Of a stretch of 5,135 nt of DNA, positions 1 through 5,135 are shown one piece after another (the stretch's first letter is position 1; every line of letters starts with the position of its first letter). Source of the stretch: Lachnospiraceae bacterium (GTDB taxonomy: Bacteria; Bacillota_A; Clostridia; Lachnospirales; Lachnospiraceae); contig JAFQDI010000076.1 of assembly GCA_017416055.1 (NCBI GenBank), positions 1-5,135 on the forward strand. The letters run 5' to 3'. Under the pieces are notes generated by a model. That model saw only the letters and a program-made list of their open reading frames with translations. It was not told where the DNA came from and searched no databases. Made by a program: the position numbers and the translations under genes.

Positions 1-22
1 ACCCATGCGACTTCGCATGGGT
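1..22. repeat. Perfect inverted repeat (hairpin), function unknown
   Basis: ACCCATGCG is followed by a 4-base loop and its exact complement CGCATGGGT, a 9-bp perfect stem (10 bp if the loop shrinks to 2 bases). There is no T-run on either side inside the window, so it is not a standard intrinsic terminator by itself. It is the outermost of three hairpins downstream of the tRNA-Gly gene. It may be an intergenic palindromic repeat or part of a gene end lying left of the window. Confidence 0.6.
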
Positions 23-24
23 TC

Positions 25-42
25 GTGAGCACTCGTGCTCAC
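25..42. repeat. Perfect inverted repeat (second hairpin)
   Basis: GTGAGCA and TGCTCAC form a 7-bp stem around a 4-base loop (8 bp if the loop is 2 bases). It lies 2 bp from the first hairpin and 1 bp from the terminator stem. It has no T-tract of its own. It could add to termination or processing of the tRNA transcript, or be an unrelated palindromic repeat. Confidence 0.6.
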
Positions 43-84
43 AAAAAAATAAGAACCGGTCTTTCGACCGATTCTTATTTTTTC
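43..84 (-). terminator. Intrinsic terminator of tRNA-Gly, potentially bidirectional
   Basis: Positions 44-61 pair with 66-83 in an 18-bp stem with an AT-rich base. Read on the minus strand, the only imperfect pair (56/71) is a U-G wobble, the loop is GAAA (a GNRA tetraloop closed by C-G), and the 3' side ends in a run of U. It begins 4 nt after the discriminator base of the tRNA, which fits termination of that gene. On the plus strand the same pair is a C/A mismatch and the loop is UUUC, but there is also a six-T tail, so it could stop a gene coming from the left. Confidence 0.9.
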
Positions 85-87
85 GAA

Positions 88-159
88 AGCGCGAGACGGG
101 ATTCGAACCCGCGACCCTCGCCTTGGCAAGGCGATACTCCACCACTGAGCCACTCGCGC
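88..159 (-). tRNA. tRNA-Gly (anticodon GCC)
   Basis: The minus strand folds into a complete cloverleaf of 72 nt including the discriminator. The acceptor stem is GCGCGAG/CTCGCGC, the D stem GCTC/GAGT, the anticodon stem TCGCC/GGCGA with loop TTGCCAA, the variable region 5 nt, and the T stem GCGGG/CCCGT around TTCGAAT. The anticodon GCC lies at 127-125 and reads GGC and GGU glycine codons. The discriminator is U, as usual for bacterial tRNA-Gly. CCA is not encoded (the next bases are TTCG), so the 3' end must be matured and CCA added by the nucleotidyltransferase. It has its own promoter and terminator, so it appears to be a single-gene transcription unit. Confidence 0.98.
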
Positions 160-163
160 ATAT

Positions 164-182
164 CGTCCGTTCGTCACGGACG
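164..182 (-). other. Hairpin in the tRNA-Gly 5' leader
   Basis: CGTCCGT and ACGGACG form a perfect 7-bp stem around a 5-base loop between the predicted transcription start (near 181-183) and the mature tRNA 5' end at 159. This stem would make up most of the short leader removed by RNase P. The structure is seen directly; any effect on processing is inference. Confidence 0.5.
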
Positions 183-188
183 AATGAT

Positions 189-217
189 ATAATACTACAG
201 GAAAAATGATTTGTCAA
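189..217 (-). promoter_or_regulatory. Sigma-A promoter of tRNA-Gly
   Basis: On the minus strand a perfect TTGACA (217-212) is followed by exactly 17 bp and TATTAT (194-189), one mismatch from the -10 consensus. The start site would be near 181-183, about 22-24 nt before the mature tRNA. The near-consensus match is what is expected of a strong stable-RNA promoter. The -35 box lies 36 bp beyond the stop codon of the Rpn gene. Confidence 0.88.
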
Positions 218-253
218 TCACTTTTTTTACTTTTTTGAAGAAACTTTTTCAAA

Positions 254-1282
254 CTATGCTTTCACACTCTCCAACTGTGCAATGCGTGAAAGTGCCGCCT
301 GCAATTCCGCTTCTTTTTCTGCCAGCATTTTTTCCTGTTGTTTCAATTTTCTGTTCTGCAATTCAAGCTGTGTATTCTTTTGATTAAGCTCTTCCTGCAT
401 CTCATCCATCATGTATTTTACAGTATTTCTGTCCATAATTTCCAATTCTTTCGAAAATAACCCCATCGCATTCTCCACATTCTCACAGATCTCATATATT
501 TGCTGATACATGGCCTTGAAATCCGGATATTGCTCAATCAACCAAATGATATCCTCCGGATCATCACTTCCCAAAAACAAAAGCCATGCAAACAGGCGAC
601 TCTTGACATCTTTATTTTCTCTTTTTTTCATAAAGTTGTCAAGAGTAATAAAAACATATTTCTGCAAGAGTTCCATTTCCACCTTTGTATCACTTCGTTG
701 CTGAAAATAGTGTAAATACTGCTCTTGATCTACATGAAATTCCTTTGGTGACTTCTCAAAAAAGATAATCGAATAGACACTCTTCACTTCCCGATACGAA
801 AACTTTTCTTCTTCTAATGATGCCCGGATTGCCTTGTACTGGCGAAGCAACAAATCCGCTGAATAGCAGGCGCAACGCTGCCCCGGAAATGCGTAACCTA
901 CTTTTTGTATTTCTACATTGGCGATACTACCGTCTCCCAATTTGACAACCATATCCATCGTCAAAAGTGATTGCTCTGCTGCAATTCTTATTCCTTCATT
1001 CGGCAGTACATCGATAATCTCCACTTTCGTTCCCAGTAATAACGAAATAATCTCATTGAGCCGTTCAGGATACCGGCTCGGATTCAAAAGTTCTTTTGCA
1101 AATGAATCATAAAGCATCTTCACACCCTTTGCTCCGGTGCAAAAATCAAGGAACTCTTCTTGATATTTCTTCTTCCATGAATTGAACATCCGGCAAAGCG
1201 TGTCGCTTTCTCCAATTTCTTCCAAGATTTCCCGACGAGTTTTCAGCATCGGAAAATACACCTGTAGTTTTGTTGTCTGCAT
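254..1282 (-). CDS. Rpn family recombination-promoting nuclease / PD-(D/E)XK putative transposase
   Basis: The 342-residue protein resembles the Rpn/PDDEXK_2 family, DNA endonucleases once annotated as putative transposases and since linked to RecA-independent recombination and phage defence. Visible features are an N-terminal helical part (PMLKTRREILEEI, residues 11-23), a conserved EEFLDFCTGAKGVKMLYDS block (42-60), and the nuclease core with E103, D110 and E124-I-Q126, the D...E-x-Q form of the PD-(D/E)XK active site. Conserved GQRCACYSADLLLRQYK (134-150) follows, then a C-terminal coiled coil rich in E/Q/K (about 292-340). I chose ATG 1282 because GGAGG lies 6 bases upstream. The frame stays open to a GTG at 1417 (45 more residues), but that has no well-placed RBS. 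No intrinsic terminator follows before the tRNA promoter. Some stretches are AT-rich compared with pepF, which suits an accessory gene. Other copies in the genome are likely, but this cannot be seen here. Confidence 0.88.
   Translation of the reverse strand: MQTTKLQVYFPMLKTRREILEEIGESDTLCRMFNSWKKKYQEEFLDFCTGAKGVKMLYDSFAKELLNPSRYPERLNEIISLLLGTKVEIIDVLPNEGIRIAAEQSLLTMDMVVKLGDGSIANVEIQKVGYAFPGQRCACYSADLLLRQYKAIRASLEEEKFSYREVKSVYSIIFFEKSPKEFHVDQEQYLHYFQQRSDTKVEMELLQKYVFITLDNFMKKRENKDVKSRLFAWLLFLGSDDPEDIIWLIEQYPDFKAMYQQIYEICENVENAMGLFSKELEIMDRNTVKYMMDEMQEELNQKNTQLELQNRKLKQQEKMLAEKEAELQAALSRIAQLESVKA
464..476 (-). promoter_or_regulatory. Possible internal RBS and start inside the Rpn gene
   Basis: GGAG (476-473), 6 bases, then in-frame ATG (466-464) at codon 273. 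The site GTGGAGAATGCGATG closely resembles the gene's own start GTGGAGGAATACGATG. Use of it would give a 70-residue C-terminal protein, almost all helix and coiled coil. E. coli rpn genes are reported to make such internally started C-terminal antitoxin proteins. Codon constraint (E-N-V-E-N-A-M) could equally explain the match. Confidence 0.3.
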
Positions 1283-1474
1283 CGTATTCCTCCACAATAT
1301 GTTTTTCGGCAAATTGAATGTCCTTTTTCTGACATGCAATCGATTCTCAGTTACTGCCACCGTAACCGATTTTCTCTCTTGTTCAACTTTGGAAATATGC
1401 CTCGAAACATGAGACACTGAAATGAAAGACCCCTAACGGGAAATGAATAAAACGATAGAATGTCGTTCTGAGGT
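1283..1474 (-). promoter_or_regulatory. Leader region of the Rpn gene
   Basis: If the promoter at 1481-1508 is right, the untranslated leader is about 190 nt. It holds two small inverted repeats: AACGA/TCGTT (1467-1451) near the predicted start site, and CGGTTAC/GTAACTG (1368-1348, one G-U pair). It also contains an 18-codon out-of-frame ATG ORF without an RBS. The same DNA is open in the Rpn frame back to GTG 1417, so part of it could instead encode an N-terminal extension. No known riboswitch class is recognisable. Confidence 0.35.
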
Positions 1475-1480
1475 AGATAC

Positions 1481-1508
1481 AGTATATCACAAAACCCAAA
1501 AAATGCAA
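1481..1508 (-). promoter_or_regulatory. Candidate promoter of the Rpn gene
   Basis: Minus strand TTGCAT (1508-1503), a 16-bp spacer, and TATACT (1486-1481) preceded by TGA, which gives an extended -10 motif. The -35 box lies inside the descending arm of the terminator of the upstream operon, so terminator and promoter share DNA. Confidence 0.5.
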
Positions 1509-1538
1509 GCCCTGGATACTCATCCATGAGCTTGCATT
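1498..1538 (-). terminator. Intrinsic terminator of the pepF-nitroreductase operon
   Basis: On the minus strand AATGCAAGC (1538-1530) pairs with GCTTGCATT (1510-1502). An inner TGGAT/ATCCA stem closes a 4-base loop, with only one mismatch and one bulge between the two stems. The stem runs straight into TTTTTT (1503-1498). It begins 5 bases after the nitroreductase stop codon. There is no T-run on the other strand, so it works in the minus direction only. Confidence 0.9.
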
Positions 1539-1543
1539 AAGCT

Positions 1544-2314
1544 TCAATTTCTAATCATCAGACTCATCACGTAAGTATTTCCCTTGACGCTCCGGCCGGC
1601 AAGCTGCTCAAGATAGACCAACTCACCGTCCACCCAGAGTTCCTCACAGGCGAGCACCAAATGGTAGAGCACGATTCCCATGTCCACGTCACACATCTCA
1701 CGAGTCAGTTTCAACTTCCCAAACAACCCGTCTCGTGCAAACACATGGATGCGATTTCGGTACACTACAAATCGCCAAGGCTGATTATTCACGGAAGACG
1801 GTGCCAAACGGGCTGCCGCCAGGATCATACTCTCCTCAGCCGTGGGCTCCTCCTTGAAAATACAGGTTTCCTTCAGTGGAAGTCTCTTCACGCTTCCGGC
1901 TTCACGGTAAGGTTCTCCTTCTGCATACCCGAATGCAACCACGATCCGCTGACTCATCCCTTCCGGTTCATGCTCCAGCACCGCTTTTGCGCCACCTTGG
2001 TAGCACGTAGCGATCCCGCGGGAAGTCAGGTAAAGTACCACCTGCTCTGTCAGATATCCGGCCTGCTTCCACGCATTTTCCCCATCGGTCGTGTAGCACA
2101 CCAAATAGTAAGGTGCCTTCACACGGAAAAATCCTTTCGTTCGGCCCTCTTCATCTATCGCATTGAACAAGACAAACTTCCATCCAATCTCCGGATAAAG
2201 AGGCGTCATGCTCTCCAGAAATTTATTCATCTGTCGGAAAAACTCCGCCGGAATCAACTCCGGTTTATACTTTCGCACTGAGGTCCGGTTATATACCGCT
2301 TCGTAATTTGTCAA
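1544..2314 (-). CDS. Nitroreductase family protein, TM1586-like (putative FMN oxidoreductase)
   Basis: 256 residues with nitroreductase-fold motifs; such proteins bind FMN and reduce substrates with NAD(P)H. The N-terminal RTSVRKYKP (10-18) is the usual FMN-phosphate-contacting start. AGYLTEQVVLYLTSRGIATCYQGG covers 85-108, and VVAFGYAEGEP (125-135) resembles the family's G-Y-P/A turn. The hallmark LAPSSVNNQPWRF lies at 170-182, far nearer the C-terminus than the roughly residue 40 expected in ordinary nitroreductases. The N-terminal GWKFVLFNA (44-52) looks like a degenerate copy of PWRFVVYRN (179-187), so the chain reads as two nitroreductase half-repeats, as in the TM1586-type family. The start is TTG at 2314: GGAGG (2325-2321) sits 6 bases upstream, and the first in-frame ATG (codon 29) would remove the FMN motif. 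It is 29 bp downstream of pepF, with which it is probably co-transcribed. The substrate cannot be read from sequence. Confidence 0.88.
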   Translation of the reverse strand: MTNYEAVYNRTSVRKYKPELIPAEFFRQMNKFLESMTPLYPEIGWKFVLFNAIDEEGRTKGFFRVKAPYYLVCYTTDGENAWKQAGYLTEQVVLYLTSRGIATCYQGGAKAVLEHEPEGMSQRIVVAFGYAEGEPYREAGSVKRLPLKETCIFKEEPTAEESMILAAARLAPSSVNNQPWRFVVYRNRIHVFARDGLFGKLKLTREMCDVDMGIVLYHLVLACEELWVDGELVYLEQLAGRSVKGNTYVMSLMIRN

Positions 2315-2325
2315 AATCTACCTCC
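2315..2325 (-). promoter_or_regulatory. RBS that fixes a TTG start
   Basis: GGAGG followed by TAGATT and then TTG. This is the only well-placed Shine-Dalgarno sequence near the 5' end, and it lies in the gap after the pepF stop. No promoter or terminator is visible in this 29-bp gap, which supports a two-gene operon. Confidence 0.75.
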
Positions 2326-2343
2326 GTTTACGTCGGCCTACAT

Positions 2344-4146
2344 TCAGCCCAATAACTCTTCCAACTCGTTCAGATAACGCTCGAACGTCTTCATTGCCGC
2401 CACAATCGGTTCCTTCGTACGCATATCCACACCTGCGTCGATCAGCAGATCGATGGGGTCCTTGCTGCAGCCACCGGACAGGAACTTCAAATAGTCCTTC
2501 ACAGCCGACTCACCAACGGTCAGAATACGGTTCGCAAGTGCTGCTGCTGCGGAGAAACCGGTCGCATACTGATATACATAGAACGGTGTATAGAAGTGAG
2601 GAATACGTGCCCACTCCAAATCAATACCGCTGTCGATCACCATATCCTCTCCGAAATAGAGCACATTCAGATCGTGATAAATCTTGCAGAGTGCGTCTGC
2701 CGTCAAGGGTTCACCGTTCTCCAGCTTGCTGTGCACGATCTTCTCAAACTCCGCAAACATGGTCTGACGGAACACGGTTCCCTTGAATCCATCCAGGAAG
2801 TGATTGATGATATACATGCGCTCCTGCTTCGTCTTTGCATTCTCCAGCAGGTACTCATTCAACAGATTCTCGTTGCAGGTGGATGCCACCTCAGCGACAA
2901 AGATTTTGTACTGGGCATTCGTCACTGTCTGGTTCTTGTCGGAGAACCAGGTATGCATTGCGTGACCCATCTCGTGCGCGAGCGTAAACACATTGTCCAA
3001 CGTGTTTTTGTACGTAATCAGGACGTAAGGGTGAACACCATAAACGCCTCCGCAGTATGCACCGCTTCGTTTACCCACATTCTCCACCGAATCAATCCAG
3101 CGGTTCTCAAAGCCACCCTTCAATGCGCTCAGGTATTCCTCGCCCATGGGCTTAAGTGCATTCAGAATCGTCTCCTTCGCCTCATCCAAAGAAATATTCG
3201 CCTCGTAATCCGGCACGATGGGTGTGTATACATCATACATATGAAGTTCTTCCACGCCAAGCATCTTCTTACGAAGAGCCACATAGCGGTACATCAACGG
3301 CATATACTCATGAACCGTATCAATCAATGTGTCGTATACACTCTCGGGAATATTGGATCCGGCCAGATACATCGCTCTGGTACTGGGATATTTTCTCGCC
3401 TTCGCATAGAACTTCGCCTGTCGGATATTTGCGGTAAAGGTGGATGCAAGGGTGTTTTTATGCTTTCCGAAGGTATCGTACATCGCTTCAAATGCAGCTT
3501 TTCTGACTGCCTGATCGCGGTTCTCCAACAGCTGTCCATAGCGGCCGTGGGTCAGCTCGATCATACCGCCCTTTCCGTCGGGAACCTCCGGGAACTTCGT
3601 ATCCGCGTTATTAAACATACTGAATATCTCGGAAGCTGCTCTGCTCATCTCACGTGAATCCGCAAGCAGCGCCTCGATCTCCGCACTGCGGGTATGCTCG
3701 CGCTGGCGCATGATCAATTCCAATGTACGGTCAAAATTGCGATCTGCCGCCGGAGAATGCTTAAACTCCTCCAGCTTCTCCTCGGGAATCGCCAGAATCT
3801 CAGAGGAAATATATGCGCCCGCCGCGGAAATCTGAACAAACAACTGCATCATTCTGCTGTTCATCATCTGATAGTGGGTATTCGTCATATCCTCATTTGC
3901 GTGGTGGCTGGCATAACCGTGAAGCTGCTCCAGTAAAAGCTCACACTCTTCATCAGCCTTCAGACAACCGTAAAGCTGCTCCGCAGAATCGCCCAATGTG
4001 CCCTTATATGCTGCGATCAGTGCAGGGAATGTCTGCGCCTTCTTGAACGCCTCCTCCCATGCTTCGTCATTTGCAAAAATATCGCTCAGTGCCCAAGTCA
4101 GGCTCTGATCCACTTCTTCTCGTTTCAATACTCTGTTTTCGCTCAT
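2344..4146 (-). CDS. pepF: Oligoendopeptidase F (M3B zinc metallopeptidase)
   Basis: 600 residues, the normal length for bacterial PepF, a cytoplasmic thimet-type peptidase that cleaves short peptides and is thought to act in peptide recycling. The zinc-binding HEMGH motif is at 391-395 (H391, H395, catalytic E392), with the third ligand E419 in AEVAST. Residues 361-376 (SGAYCGGVYGVHPYVL) and the substrate-site block ARIPHFYTPFYVYQYATG (513-530) are typical of the family. The N-terminal half is helical, as expected for the lid domain. No signal peptide is visible. The frame stays open to ATG 4170, but GGGAGG (4158-4153) lies 6 bases before ATG 4146, and the predicted transcription start falls at about 4170, so the shorter start is preferred. 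It is first in an operon with the nitroreductase-like gene. All key residues are present and there is no sign of disruption. Confidence 0.97.
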   Translation of the reverse strand: MSENRVLKREEVDQSLTWALSDIFANDEAWEEAFKKAQTFPALIAAYKGTLGDSAEQLYGCLKADEECELLLEQLHGYASHHANEDMTNTHYQMMNSRMMQLFVQISAAGAYISSEILAIPEEKLEEFKHSPAADRNFDRTLELIMRQREHTRSAEIEALLADSREMSRAASEIFSMFNNADTKFPEVPDGKGGMIELTHGRYGQLLENRDQAVRKAAFEAMYDTFGKHKNTLASTFTANIRQAKFYAKARKYPSTRAMYLAGSNIPESVYDTLIDTVHEYMPLMYRYVALRKKMLGVEELHMYDVYTPIVPDYEANISLDEAKETILNALKPMGEEYLSALKGGFENRWIDSVENVGKRSGAYCGGVYGVHPYVLITYKNTLDNVFTLAHEMGHAMHTWFSDKNQTVTNAQYKIFVAEVASTCNENLLNEYLLENAKTKQERMYIINHFLDGFKGTVFRQTMFAEFEKIVHSKLENGEPLTADALCKIYHDLNVLYFGEDMVIDSGIDLEWARIPHFYTPFYVYQYATGFSAAAALANRILTVGESAVKDYLKFLSGGCSKDPIDLLIDAGVDMRTKEPIVAAMKTFERYLNELEELLG

Positions 4147-4176
4147 GGTAAACCTCCCAAAATCTAACATATCTAG

Positions 4177-4205
4177 ATTGTACGTTGTTTTTCCGGTATT
4201 GTCCA
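4177..4205 (-). promoter_or_regulatory. Sigma-A promoter of pepF
   Basis: Minus strand TGGACA (4205-4200), a 17-bp spacer, and TACAAT (4182-4177); each hexamer is one mismatch from consensus. Transcription would begin near 4170, giving a leader of about 24 nt that carries the GGGAGG RBS. This supports translation from ATG 4146 rather than ATG 4170. Confidence 0.75.
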
Positions 4206-4214
4206 GTCCCTAAA

Positions 4215-4259
4215 TTAATCTTTTCACAATCTTAATCTTTTCCTTTTCGTCATCTTTTC
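4215..4259. repeat. Three ATCTTTTC repeats at exact 17-bp spacing
   Basis: ATCTTTTC starts at 4218, 4235 and 4252. The first two copies extend to TTAATCTTTTC (4215-4225 and 4232-4242). They lie just upstream of the pepF -35 box and before the GNAT gene on the other strand. The phasing suggests a multi-site operator or upstream element. The tract is T/C-rich, so chance recurrence is possible. Confidence 0.4.
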
Positions 4260-4260
4260 G

Positions 4261-4284
4261 TTGCAAAGAGTGCAAAATTATACT
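4261..4284 (+). promoter_or_regulatory. Possible promoter region of the GNAT gene (weak)
   Basis: TATACT at 4279-4284 is a good -10 candidate, but nothing at 16-18 bp spacing resembles a -35 box well. The nearby TTGCAA at 4261 is only 12 bp away. TGCAAA is repeated at 4262 and 4271, which could be an activator or repressor site. TATGAT at 4303 is an alternative -10. The leader would contain a 5-bp stem CGGTA/TACCG (4295-4312). Confidence 0.25.
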
Positions 4285-4370
4285 ATGCTGATATCGGTAA
4301 TCTATGATACCGTAAACACAAGCGGTTTATACATTCCGCCATGATCTATAGAATATAACAGGAGCCCCAC

Positions 4371-5135
4371 ATGAAACGTGTGACCATATCGACATTAAAT
4401 TCCACGCAGCATAAACGCATCCGCGAACTGATTGATCTCTGCTGTCAGGCAGAACCGATCCACCTTTCCTTACCCTTGCCCAGCGTCGGTGAACCTCTTT
4501 CGGACGAATGTTTCTTCGCCCTTTATGACGGCGGCGCTTTGGTGAGTGTGATTCATCTTTTCTACCCGGACCATGTGGTCGGCGAATTGATCGGCTTTAC
4601 CCACCCGGACCACAGGGGAAAAGGGCACTTTCGCAGACTACTTGATTTGGCGTTGGATCACGCCGATGAGATTGGACTTGAACAAGTCTATGTGATCAGT
4701 GACGGTTTGAGCAGTGATGCAAACCTCGCACTGACTGCGCTAGGGCTGGAGCCTGAATACACCGAGTATATGTTGGAAAAAAGTCTCGCGTTGGCAGAAG
4801 AGCTCCAATCGACTCACAAGGCAGAGGTTGTCGCAGACCATTTGACCGTGGAGGAGACTGCTCTCTCCCCCCTGACCACTGCCCTCTTTTCTGACATTTT
4901 CCGCACCGATATCGCCCAATGCGAGGCTTATCTCAAAGAAATCGCTTCCAATGAACGGATCCACACCTATGTGTTGATGCGGGATGACACACCCATCGGC
5001 CAGACGCAGCTCACGCTTATCGACGACATGGCCTACATTTCCGGTTTCGGTATTCTGCCCGACTATCGCAGAAATGGATACGGACTATCCTTTTTACAGC
5101 AGCTTGAGCAGATGTTGAAGGCACGATCCGTCACC
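4371..5135 (+). CDS. Tandem GNAT-domain N-acetyltransferase (3' end beyond window)
   Basis: 255 codons are open from ATG 4371 to the window edge, with GGAG 6 bases upstream (4361-4364). The protein carries two GNAT (acetyl-CoA-dependent N-acetyltransferase) units. In the first, the acetyl-CoA-binding motif A is GFTHPDHRGKGHFRRLLDLA (75-94), with RGKGHF as the pyrophosphate loop; YVISDG at 107-112 is the following strand. The second unit has AYISGFGILPDYRRNGYG (221-238), again with an R-x-x-G-x-G-type loop (RRNGYG), and is cut soon after the motif A helix. A linker region of about 135-190 has no clear motif. The acceptor substrate (small molecule, protein or peptide) cannot be told. It is divergently oriented from pepF, with 224 bp between the starts. 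No frameshift is visible. Confidence 0.88.
   Translation, partial: MKRVTISTLNSTQHKRIRELIDLCCQAEPIHLSLPLPSVGEPLSDECFFALYDGGALVSVIHLFYPDHVVGELIGFTHPDHRGKGHFRRLLDLALDHADEIGLEQVYVISDGLSSDANLALTALGLEPEYTEYMLEKSLALAEELQSTHKAEVVADHLTVEETALSPLTTALFSDIFRTDIAQCEAYLKEIASNERIHTYVLMRDDTPIGQTQLTLIDDMAYISGFGILPDYRRNGYGLSFLQQLEQMLKARSVT

Noticed and set aside
233..253. Possible terminator after the Rpn gene (TTTGAA/TTCAAA)
   Set aside because: Only 6 weak A-T-rich pairs, and on the minus strand it is followed by A-runs instead of T-runs.
1661..2281. 206-codon open frame on the plus strand opposite the nitroreductase gene
   Set aside because: No RBS, protein rich in H/R/S/C without motifs, and fully inside a supported minus-strand gene.
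2596..3657. 353-codon open frame on the plus strand opposite pepF
   Set aside because: It starts at GTG without a usable RBS, is wholly antisense to a clear pepF with all catalytic residues, and its translation matches no family I recognise. It is an antisense shadow of codon bias.
4147..4370. Riboswitch, T-box or small RNA in the divergent intergenic region
   Set aside because: Only short weak stems (4295-4312 and 4322-4339) and no conserved riboswitch core or terminator are visible.
4740..4964. 74-codon minus-strand open frame inside the GNAT gene
   Set aside because: It overlaps the supported acetyltransferase reading frame and has no recognisable motif.
88..5135. Integrated element bounded by a tRNA-Gly att site
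   Set aside because: No integrase and no second copy of the tRNA 3' end or T-loop sequence was seen, and the Rpn gene lies on the 5' side of the tRNA, not at the usual 3' integration side.

Overview
The window looks like chromosomal DNA of a low- to mid-GC Firmicute, most likely a clostridial gut-type bacterium (Lachnospiraceae-like). The reasons are strong GGAGG ribosome binding sites at 6-base spacing in front of the genes, sigma-A-type promoters, an M3B oligoendopeptidase F, and an Rpn/PD-(D/E)XK 'putative transposase' of the kind that occurs in many copies in such genomes. The genus is inference.

Layout, left to right. Positions 1-83 hold three consecutive hairpins; the third is an intrinsic terminator usable on both strands. 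A tRNA-Gly(GCC) gene follows on the minus strand (88-159), with its own near-consensus promoter (189-217) and a short hairpin in its leader. Directly upstream of the tRNA on the same strand is an Rpn-family nuclease gene (254-1282). It has a strong RBS, a leader of about 190 nt and a candidate promoter that overlaps the terminator of the next gene. A minus-strand operon follows: pepF (2344-4146, transcribed first) and a TM1586-type nitroreductase-fold protein (1544-2314, TTG start), 29 bp apart, ending in a clear intrinsic terminator (1498-1538). A 224-bp divergent intergenic region (4147-4370) carries a good pepF promoter and three ATCTTTTC copies spaced exactly 17 bp. A tandem-GNAT acetyltransferase gene then runs on the plus strand from 4371 off the right edge (255 codons visible).

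How the genes relate. pepF and the nitroreductase-like gene should share one transcript, but the sequence shows no biochemical link between peptide hydrolysis and an FMN oxidoreductase. The GNAT gene is divergently transcribed and could share regulatory DNA with pepF. The Rpn gene is the likely accessory element: it is AT-rich in places, sits between a tRNA and an operon terminator, and belongs to a mobile/defence-associated family.

I see no clearly new multi-gene system. The most testable unusual points are a possible internal in-frame start in the Rpn gene that could give a separate C-terminal protein (as reported for E. coli rpn genes), the 17-bp phased repeat upstream of pepF, and the dense hairpins around the tRNA gene.
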